Shown piece by piece: positions 17,332-23,555 of a stretch of DNA of 64,000 nucleotides. Under the pieces are notes generated by a model. It was not told where the DNA came from. It worked only from the letters and a program-made list of their open reading frames with translations, and made no database searches. Every line of letters starts with the position of its first letter. Position 1 is the stretch's first letter. The translations under genes were made by a program, and so were the position numbers. This stretch comes from Leucobacter sp042726155 (GTDB lineage: Bacteria; Actinomycetota; Actinomycetes; Actinomycetales; Microbacteriaceae): positions 186,001 to 250,000 of the forward strand of contig NZ_JBHXHV010000004.1 in the NCBI RefSeq assembly GCF_042726155.1, written 5' to 3'.

Positions 17332-17709
17332 TTAGACGAGCTTGACGCCCGCGCCAGCCTCTTCGAGCTTAGCCTTCGCTTCTTCAGCGGCATCCTTCTT
17401 CGCGCCCTCGAGCACGTTCTTGGGTGCCTCTTCAACGAGGGACTTTGCCTCGCCAAGGCCCAGGCCGGTCAGCTCGCGCACGACCTTGATGACCTGGATC
17501 TTCTTGTCGCCAGCCGACTCGAGGACGACGTCGAACTCGTCCTTCTCCTCGACGGCCTCAGCAGCGGCAGCGGGAGCTGCGGCAACTGCAACCGGAGCTG
17601 CAGCGGAGACGTCGAAGGTCTCCTCGAATGCCTTGACGAACTCGGAGAGCTCGATGAGGGTGAGGCCCTTGAACTGCTCGAGCAGCTCTTCAGTCGAAAG
17701 CTTAGCCAT
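17332..17709 (-). CDS. rplL: Large ribosomal subunit protein bL12 (L7/L12)
   Basis: A 125-residue acidic stalk protein that recruits translational GTPases to the ribosome. The N-terminal dimerisation region LSTEELLEQFKGLTLIELSE, the Ala-rich hinge (about 37-52) and the C-terminal domain with VIKVVRELTGLGLGEAK are all standard. It lies 77 bases downstream of rplJ, with GAGAAAC before the ATG at 17709. A strong terminator follows. Confidence 0.98.
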   Translation of the reverse strand: MAKLSTEELLEQFKGLTLIELSEFVKAFEETFDVSAAAPVAVAAAPAAAAEAVEEKDEFDVVLESAGDKKIQVIKVVRELTGLGLGEAKSLVEEAPKNVLEGAKKDAAEEAKAKLEEAGAGVKLV

Positions 17710-17786
17710 AATGTTTCTCCTTGATGTGTGCTCTCACGCAGTGCATGCGAGCGGGTGTGTATAACCGATCCGGCGTGAGCCGAGTC

Positions 17787-18296
17787 TTAAGCGTCCTGCT
17801 TCTCCTGCAGCGCGCCGAAGCCGCGAGCGGCCTTAGCGGGCAGGGCGGCGAACAGCTGTGCAGCACCGACCAGAGCAGCCTGCATAGCGCCGGCGGCCTT
17901 AGCCAACAGCACCTCGCGGCTCTCGAGATCGGCAAGCTTGCCTACCTCAGCGGCGGTCATGGCGTTGCCATCGAAGTAGCCCGCCTTCACCACCAAAAGA
18001 GGGTGTGCCTTGGCGAAGTCACGCAGCGACTTAGCGACCGCGACGGTGTCACCGTGCACGAAGGCGAGAGCCGAAGGACCGGCGAGCTCGTCATCGAATG
18101 CGGTGATTCCGGCGTTGTTGGCCGCAATCTTAGTCAGCGTGTTCTTCGCCACAGCGTACGTCGCGTGCTCACGGATGCTGTTGCGGAGTTCCCGCAGTTC
18201 AGCAACCGAAAGTCCGCGGTACTCAGTCAGCAGAACGGCACTCGACTCTTCAAACTTCTGCTGAAGATCGGCAACCGTAGCGTCCTTCGTAGCCAT
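17787..18296 (-). CDS. rplJ: Large ribosomal subunit protein uL10
   Basis: A 169-residue stalk base protein that anchors bL12 dimers to 23S rRNA. It begins MATKDATVADLQQKF and shows LTEYRGLSVAELRELR and VAKNTLTKIAA, typical of L10. The ATG at 18296 has AGGGAGCG upstream. The longer frame to 18413 runs through the untranslated leader. It forms an operon with rplL and is preceded by an L10-binding leader, so expression is probably autoregulated by the L10-L12 complex. Confidence 0.97.
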   Translation of the reverse strand: MATKDATVADLQQKFEESSAVLLTEYRGLSVAELRELRNSIREHATYAVAKNTLTKIAANNAGITAFDDELAGPSALAFVHGDTVAVAKSLRDFAKAHPLLVVKAGYFDGNAMTAAEVGKLADLESREVLLAKAAGAMQAALVGAAQLFAALPAKAARGFGALQEKQDA

Positions 18297-18392
18297 GGCG
18301 CTCCCTAGCTTGTCGTACCCGCGCGGCGGATGCCGCTCGGGGGCCGCGCCGCTCAGAGCAGTCATGCGCTCGGGTTTCCCCTGAAACGCAAA

Positions 18393-18530
18393 GAAGCTCC
18401 GGCGCGCATGCACGGAGCTTCAGAAGATCGGGATCGGGATCCCGTACTCAAGGAGTTCTGCACCTGCGCAGGTCTCCGCTTTCGCGGACGTTAGGATTTC
18501 TTGCGAATTCAACCGGCGGTCTTGGGCCAC
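18393..18530 (-). promoter_or_regulatory. Ribosomal protein L10 leader with attenuator hairpin
   Basis: The 316 bases between rplJ and the response-regulator gene hold no coding sequence. On the minus strand they read CCAAGACCGCCGG (near 18513-18525), then GACCTGCGCAGGTG (18462-18475), both hallmarks of the actinobacterial L10 leader as I know it. A hairpin GAAGCTCCG/CGGAGCTTC (18393-18401 with 18413-18421) follows, with T-rich bases after it that could attenuate. A -10-like TACGCT lies just upstream near 18537-18542. Confidence 0.8.
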
Positions 18531-18554
18531 GGAATAGCGTATCACATCTTGGAT

Positions 18555-18597
18555 GGAGCGGACGAACCGGCTGCGTTCAGCCAGGCTCGCCCGCTCC
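18555..18597 (-). terminator. Hairpin after the response-regulator gene
   Basis: GGAGCGG (18555-18561) pairs with CCGCTCC (18591-18597), and an inner GGCTG/CAGCC stem extends the structure. It starts 16 bases after the response-regulator stop. No T-tract follows on the minus strand, so termination here is uncertain. Confidence 0.45.
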
Positions 18598-18612
18598 CCG
18601 AGTTACTGGCCT

Positions 18613-19335
18613 TTAGGCCTGGGGCTTGAGCATGTACCCCGCGCCGCGAACGGTGTGGAGCATGGGCACGCGACCCGAATCGATCTTCTTGCGGAGATAC
18701 GAGATGTACAGCTCGACGACGGTCGACTTGCCGGTGAAGTCGTACGCCCACACGCGATCCAGAATCTGCGCCTTCGAAAGCACGCGGTTCGGGTTGCGCA
18801 TCAGGTAGCGCAGCAGCTCGAACTCGGTGTTGGTGACCGTGATCGGCTCACCGCCGCGCTCGACCTCGTAGCTGTCTTCGTTGAGGGTGAGATCGCCGAC
18901 GCGAAGCACTGGATCCGGGTGTTGCGCACTCGTGAGCTGCGAACGACGCACAAGCCCACGCATGCGGGCAATGAGTTCTTCCAGACTGAACGGCTTCACG
19001 ACGTAGTCATCGCCGCCAGCGGTCAGGCCGTTCACGCGATCTTCAACCGAGTCGAGTGCGGTCAGGAACAACACCGGGAACATTTCGCCCGACGAACGCA
19101 GGCGCGCGAGCAGCTGCATACCGTCAAGGTCGGGCAGCATGATGTCAAATACGGCGACGTCGGGGTTGAACGACTTGATCTTGTCAAGCGCTTCTTTACC
19201 CGAGGCGGCAGTGTCAACTTCCCAGCCCTCGTATCGCAGTGCCATAGCAACGAGCTGCGTAATCGATTCTTCGTCATCGACTACCAATGCGCGAATCTTG
19301 CCACCGTCAGTTCTCTGCAATTGTTGTGATTCCAT
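18613..19335 (-). CDS. OmpR/PhoB-family response regulator without adjacent kinase
   Basis: A 240-residue DNA-binding response regulator. The receiver domain has the acidic pair DDEE (20-23), the phosphoryl-accepting Asp 64 in AVFDIMLPD, Thr in LTALD and Lys 114 in VVKPFS. The winged-helix domain (about 140-238) ends with VVELYISYLRKKID and TVRGAGYML. No histidine-kinase gene lies on either side, so it is an orphan in this window. It resembles regulators such as TcrX/PrrA, but I cannot assign an ortholog. The start ATG 19335 follows GGAATGGAATC, with GAGGAGCATTCCGTA upstream. Confidence 0.93.
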   Translation of the reverse strand: MESQQLQRTDGGKIRALVVDDEESITQLVAMALRYEGWEVDTAASGKEALDKIKSFNPDVAVFDIMLPDLDGMQLLARLRSSGEMFPVLFLTALDSVEDRVNGLTAGGDDYVVKPFSLEELIARMRGLVRRSQLTSAQHPDPVLRVGDLTLNEDSYEVERGGEPITVTNTEFELLRYLMRNPNRVLSKAQILDRVWAYDFTGKSTVVELYISYLRKKIDSGRVPMLHTVRGAGYMLKPQA

Positions 19336-19659
19336 TCCTACGGAATGCTCCTCTCGGCTGAACTCATCGCGCGCCCCCGAAACGGACGTGCGTCACAATG
19401 TGCTCGGCTTAGTTTCCCCAATATCTGCCGCAAATTGTCCGGGTGCTGCGGCAGAATATCCCTCGTATGAGGGTAGCGCGTTTACCTGTGGTTCCCCCGC
19501 TCACATACCTATACGAACAGTGCTTTTCGCGAGGCGGCACAGGGGTCGAACTCAATAAACACGTAGGACTCTGCCAGCCTAATAGATGTGACTGATCAGT
19601 ATCAAGACTGAATCGGCGCGCTGTGAGCCCGTCGAGGCGAGCCGTGAGAAACTAAGGGG
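19336..19659. promoter_or_regulatory. Divergent intergenic region with inverted repeat
   Basis: These 324 bases separate the response-regulator start from the YqaJ-like gene. TCTGCCGCA (19424-19432) and TGCGGCAGA (19447-19455) form a 9-bp inverted repeat with a 14-base spacer, flanked by ATA on both sides. It could be an operator or a hairpin in a leader. I see no open frame with coding character here. Confidence 0.4.
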
Positions 19660-20247
19660 GTGTTCGCCCCCGCCCCTCTGCACCTGCAGCGCATCGTGAC
19701 AGACGGCACCGATCGCATGGCGTGGATGCGGGCACGCGCCCGCGGCATTACTGCGACGGACGTCGCCAAGCTCTCGACGTCTCGCTCGATCGCAGCTGCG
19801 GCGCACGAGAAGCTGCACGGCAGCCGATTCACCGGAAACGTGTACACGGAGCACGGCAAACTGCGCGAACCTGAGATTGCGTCGTGGGTGCTTCGCGAGT
19901 ACGAGATCGAGCCGAGCCAGGCGCTCTTTCACGCGGAGCTCGATCTGCGTCATCTCGCCACCCCTGATGGGCTCGCCTTCCGCAGCACCGGTGCCGTCGA
20001 GCTCGCCGAGATCAAGACGACGAACAAGGAGTGGCGTTCGATCCCGCGCAACTACCTGCGTCAGGTGTGGTGGCAGCAGTATGTGCTGGGCGCCGAACGC
20101 ACGCTCATGGTGTGGGAACGGCACGAGAACTTCGTGCCGGTCGGTGACCCGGAATGCCGCTGGATCGACCGCGACGAGAATGAGATCGAACGGCTCGTGA
20201 AGCTCGCGAGTGAACTCATCGACGTGCTCATTGCACGCACGACCTGA
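19660..20247 (+). CDS. YqaJ-like viral recombinase/exonuclease family protein
   Basis: A 195-residue PD-(D/E)XK-type nuclease of the YqaJ/lambda-exonuclease kind, which in phages resects double-stranded ends for recombination. Motifs in order: RGITATDVAKL (opening motif), EHGKLREPEIASWV, TPDGLAF (active-site Asp), and ELAEIKTT (the EXK motif), then a Gln/Tyr helix LRQVWWQQYVLG. The GTG at 19660 is immediately preceded by AAGGGG; starts a little downstream are possible. No phage genes, annealing protein or integrase lie near, so it is a solitary chromosomal copy. It converges on the PH-domain gene with 17 bases between stops. Confidence 0.82.
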   Translation: MFAPAPLHLQRIVTDGTDRMAWMRARARGITATDVAKLSTSRSIAAAAHEKLHGSRFTGNVYTEHGKLREPEIASWVLREYEIEPSQALFHAELDLRHLATPDGLAFRSTGAVELAEIKTTNKEWRSIPRNYLRQVWWQQYVLGAERTLMVWERHENFVPVGDPECRWIDRDENEIERLVKLASELIDVLIARTT

Positions 20248-20264
20248 GCGGTCGGCGTCGGGCT

Positions 20265-20879
20265 CTAGAAGAAGCTGTCCCGTGGCGCTTCTGGCACGGG
20301 CGTGAAGGTCACATTCGACGTCTGTGGCGTACCGAGTCGCCGTTCCACGCGCGAGGCGTGGGCGTAGTTTCGTTCGACGAGCTCCTGCAGCGCGTCAGCC
20401 ACGGTCGCGACGCCCGGCACCTCCACGATCGTGGCCTGCTCGGCACCGACAAACAGATCAATGTCACCCGCACCGCACATCCGCTGCCCGAGTGTTCGTC
20501 GGGTGCGCACCTCGCGCACGCGCACAAACGCAACCTCGCTCCGGTGCCGCGAAAACACGCCGCGACGCTGGATCACGCGCCGCGTCGTCACCGTTGTGCG
20601 CCGCGTCAACCAGCCAAGCACCGGAAAGACGCCGAGCAGCAGCGCGATCGCAATCGCGCCACCGCCCGCGACGAGGTTCATCCACGCCGCGGGCAGCGTA
20701 CCGATCCAGTACCCGCTCGCCGCGGCAACAACAACGAGAACGAGCACCGGCAGCACGAGCCTGCGCCCGTGCCGCCGGAGGCGGAGCACGACAACCTCGG
20801 GTTGCGCGTAGTCAGTGGGCGCGGGGCCGAGCACAGACTCGACCTCCGACGTCAGCGACTGCGGGCGGCGTGAGGGCAT
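20265..20879 (-). CDS. PH-domain-containing membrane protein
   Basis: About 204 residues. A cytosolic N-terminus precedes two membrane spans (about 46-62 and 67-90). A bacterial PH (bPH2/YdbT-type) domain follows, with TRRVIQRRGVFSRHRSEVAFVRVREV, a pattern typical of this family. The end FTPVPEAPRDSFF is polar. The start at ATG 20879 (MPSRRPQ) is my choice; an ATG 15 bases upstream is also possible. These proteins are common in actinobacteria and their role is not established. Confidence 0.8.
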   Translation of the reverse strand: MPSRRPQSLTSEVESVLGPAPTDYAQPEVVVLRLRRHGRRLVLPVLVLVVVAAASGYWIGTLPAAWMNLVAGGGAIAIALLLGVFPVLGWLTRRTTVTTRRVIQRRGVFSRHRSEVAFVRVREVRTRRTLGQRMCGAGDIDLFVGAEQATIVEVPGVATVADALQELVERNYAHASRVERRLGTPQTSNVTFTPVPEAPRDSFF

Positions 20880-20935
20880 GCCCCTATTCTGCACCGTCCG
20901 ACTCGTTCAACCCGCCGTACTCAGCTGAGAGCTCG

Positions 20936-22693
20936 CTACTGCGAGCCCGCTCCCAGACCGTTGGCCTGATCGCTGATTGCGGTGCCCGCGCGCTGGGCAG
21001 CAGCTGCGGCGGCACGTGCGGCGTCGTTTGCGGCGGTTGCCGCATCACCCGCAGCGTCCGCAGCCACTGCGGCAGCGTCGGTCGCACTCCCGGCCAGGCT
21101 GCGCGAGCTCTGTGCGAGGCTCTCGGCGGTTTGCAGGCCGGAGTTCGCAGCAGTCGACCATGCCCCCGAACCGTGGTCGCCGTGATCGGCGCTGGCATAG
21201 CGGTCGGTGTGGCGGTCGGTTTGGCGGTCAGCGTCACGGTCGCCCGCGAACGACTCGGCGCGGATCGATCCGCGTCGTCCGCTCTCTTCGCGCGAGGCGC
21301 GGCCCGCAGCGGCACCGGCCGCTCCGCCCGAAACGGCTCCGTTGAGCATGCCCGCGAGGTCGATGCCCACGGTGTCCTTTGCCATCTCGAGCAGGCCCTT
21401 GATGTTGCCCATGGCTTCGCCAGCGACCTTCGACGTGCCGTCCGCAGACACCACGGTCATGTGGTCGATCGCACCGATCGCGCGCGAGTACTCCGCAGCA
21501 ATCTCGGGGAGCAGGTGGATGAGCTCCTGCGCGAGCACCGCCTGCGACTGAGTCTCGAGTGCACGCGCACGCGCATCGATAGCCGTTGCCTCAGCGGTAC
21601 CCTTTGCCTCAAGCGCCGCGGCTTCTGCCCGACCCTCGGCCTCAACGGCCTCGGCAGCGGCGATACGGGCGACGCGACTCGCGACACCCTCACGTTCGAC
21701 CGCCTTTGCGCGACCCTCTGCGGCCGACACTGACGCAGCGGCCTCAGCCTTAGCAAGCGCCTCGACGCGGTATGCCTCGGCCTCAGCGACCGCACGCACG
21801 TTTGCGTTCAGCTGCTGGGTCTTCAGCGCAACCTCTTTCTGGGCGGTGATCTGCTGCTGCTCAACGATGCCCTGCTGCTGGATCGCCTGCTCGAGCGGCT
21901 CAGCCGCCGACGCCTGCGCCTTGGCCTTGTCGGTCTCGACCTGGATCTCTGCCTGACGCAGCTTGAGCTCTCGGTTGCGATCGAGCAGCACGCGCTCGGC
22001 GCCGATCTTTGCTTCCTGCGACGCCTGGTACGCGATGGTCTCGGCGATGTCTGCCGCCTGGCGCACCTTGGCTGCCTCGGGGCGACCGATGTTCGAGATG
22101 TAGTCAGCGCCATCTCGAATTTCCTGGATCTGCAGCGTATCGACGACGAGGCCCTGCTTCGTGAGCGCCTCTTCTGCGGCCTCAAGCACGCTCTGAGCGA
22201 CAACAGCGCGATCCCGAATGATCTGCAGCACCGTGAGACCGCCGATGATGGAACGCAGCGAACCCGACAGCACCTCCTGGGTTGACTCATCGATCTCGTC
22301 GGAGTTCGAGAGGAAGCGCTGGGCGGCCGCCCGAATCATCTCTTGCGTACCCCCGACCTTCACGACGGCAACGGCCTGCGCCTGCATCGTGATGCCGTCG
22401 GTCGTCTGAGCTTCCGTCGTGATCGAAAGGCGGCGCGATCGCAGCGAGATGGTGAAGGACTTCTGCACGAACGGCACTACGAACACGCCACCGCCGGTGA
22501 CGACCTTCTGCCCCGATAGGTCGCGGCCCTTGTTGCCGGCGGCGTCGACAATCTCCTTGCCTTTACCGCCGGTCACGATGATTGCCTCATCTGGCTTGGC
22601 GATGCGGTATCGCTTGATAATGACGAGGGCAATCAGCACGAGTGCGATCACCGCGCCGAATATGCCGACGATCGCCGGGCTTGCGAGGAACAT
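20936..22693 (-). CDS. Flotillin-family membrane scaffold protein
   Basis: A 585-residue SPFH-domain protein. One N-terminal membrane segment (about 7-26) is followed by the SPFH/band 7 domain (about 27-200) and a long Ala/Glu coiled-coil region with EAEAYRVEALAKAEAAA, typical of flotillin. Flotillins organise membrane microdomains. After about residue 470 the sequence changes to an unusual tail: an Asp/Arg/Thr/His run (DRDADRQTDRHTDRYASAD), then Ala-rich repeats of about 90 residues. The gene overlaps the NfeD-like gene at a TAATG junction (22691-22695), the usual flotillin-NfeD pairing. The tail is absent from the flotillins I know. Confidence 0.92.
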   Translation of the reverse strand: MFLASPAIVGIFGAVIALVLIALVIIKRYRIAKPDEAIIVTGGKGKEIVDAAGNKGRDLSGQKVVTGGGVFVVPFVQKSFTISLRSRRLSITTEAQTTDGITMQAQAVAVVKVGGTQEMIRAAAQRFLSNSDEIDESTQEVLSGSLRSIIGGLTVLQIIRDRAVVAQSVLEAAEEALTKQGLVVDTLQIQEIRDGADYISNIGRPEAAKVRQAADIAETIAYQASQEAKIGAERVLLDRNRELKLRQAEIQVETDKAKAQASAAEPLEQAIQQQGIVEQQQITAQKEVALKTQQLNANVRAVAEAEAYRVEALAKAEAAASVSAAEGRAKAVEREGVASRVARIAAAEAVEAEGRAEAAALEAKGTAEATAIDARARALETQSQAVLAQELIHLLPEIAAEYSRAIGAIDHMTVVSADGTSKVAGEAMGNIKGLLEMAKDTVGIDLAGMLNGAVSGGAAGAAAGRASREESGRRGSIRAESFAGDRDADRQTDRHTDRYASADHGDHGSGAWSTAANSGLQTAESLAQSSRSLAGSATDAAAVAADAAGDAATAANDAARAAAAAAQRAGTAISDQANGLGAGSQ

Positions 22694-23271
22694 TACGTCT
22701 CCGTTCGGTCTAACGGTTGGGCGTGGTCTTCAGGAAGTACGGGTTCGACGCGCACCGAGGTCGACGTAACGATCTGCACGATGCGCACCTGCGTGCCTCG
22801 GGGAATCGGGGCTTCGGCCGACGCGGAGAGCGAGATGCGTTCGCCGTGTCGAATCACGGCGACCTCGCCGAGTCCGTTCGCGGGGACCGCGAGCACGACG
22901 GAGCCTGTGAGGCCGAATAGGTCAGTGCCGCTCACCGCCGTGTTTGATTCGGCGCCCCGAATCGCGCGCGAGAGCCACCAGGCCGCGGCGGCGCCGAGTA
23001 GCCCGGACAGAGCTCCAACGACTGTGGCGACCGGCGTCGACATGCCGGCGCCGACGCTCGCGAACGAGGCAAACCCGAAGATGGCCATGAACGCAGCGAT
23101 CGTCGTGAGGCTGAGCGGCCCGTCGCCGAAGTCGAACGCGTCGAAAATTCCGTCGAGCAGCAGGGAAATGAGGAGAAGAACGCCGCCAGCGATGCCGATG
23201 ATCAGGAAGATTCCGCCATCGAACAGCGAGCCGTCGAGCACGCGCTCGAACCAGTTCATGATGCCGTCCAT
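22693..23271 (-). CDS. NfeD-like membrane protein, partner of flotillin
   Basis: A 192-residue protein with four hydrophobic segments in the N-terminal half (about 20-40, 57-75, 80-97). A C-terminal OB-fold-like domain follows (TDLFGLTGSVVLAVPANGLGEVAV...), as in short NfeD proteins such as YuaF. It is translated just before the flotillin gene with overlapping stop and start. No protease domain is present, so this is the short NfeD class. The first ATG (23271) and a second ATG four codons on are both usable. Confidence 0.82.
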   Translation of the reverse strand: MDGIMNWFERVLDGSLFDGGIFLIIGIAGGVLLLISLLLDGIFDAFDFGDGPLSLTTIAAFMAIFGFASFASVGAGMSTPVATVVGALSGLLGAAAAWWLSRAIRGAESNTAVSGTDLFGLTGSVVLAVPANGLGEVAVIRHGERISLSASAEAPIPRGTQVRIVQIVTSTSVRVEPVLPEDHAQPLDRTET

Positions 23272-23387
23272 GGCCTCACCCTTCCAATGCTGTCACTGGC
23301 AGAGTACCAAGGCAGCGCAGGGCACGCGCAACGCGAGCAAGCTGCAGTCACGCACGCGGGCGACCTGCGGCCGGCCACGACTGCCCC

Positions 23388-23447
23388 GCGGGTGAGCAAT
23401 TCTTGTCACTTTCTGGACTGAAAGTGGCAAAAATCGCTCACCCGCGA
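23388..23447. repeat. Long intergenic palindrome
   Basis: Arms of 27 bases (23388-23414 and 23421-23447) match at 24 positions, around a 6-base centre TGGACT. The outer part CGCGGGTGAGC / GCTCACCCGCG is perfect. It lies 116 bases upstream of the nfeD start and 108 bases beyond the stop of the peptide ABC operon, so it may end read-through from neither or both; its role is unknown. Confidence 0.75.
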
Positions 23448-23482
23448 AGGGTTCAGGGTAGGTACGGGAAGGGTTGACGGTA

Positions 23483-23525
23483 GGTCGAGGTCGAGGTCGA
23501 GGTCGAGGTCGAGGTCCAGGTCGAG
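23483..23525. repeat. Tandem hexanucleotide GGTCGA repeat
   Basis: About seven copies of a 6-bp unit GGTCGA, one with a single change (GGTCCA), lie just beyond the end of the peptide ABC operon. Such tracts vary in copy number by slippage. It lies outside any gene. Confidence 0.85.
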
Positions 23526-23555
23526 CCCTTGCTCAAACCAGAAGCAGGACCAGAG

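Noticed and set aside
19579..20124. Minus-strand frame opposite the YqaJ-like gene
   Set aside because: No motif or ribosome site; the plus-strand frame carries the nuclease motifs.
20324..21733. Plus-strand frame of 469 codons over the PH-domain and flotillin genes
   Set aside because: Arg/Ala/Ser-rich shadow crossing two well-supported minus-strand genes.
23483..23525. Hexanucleotide array as a CRISPR or attachment site
   Set aside because: The units are 6 bases with no spacers and no cas or integrase genes nearby; it is a simple tandem repeat.
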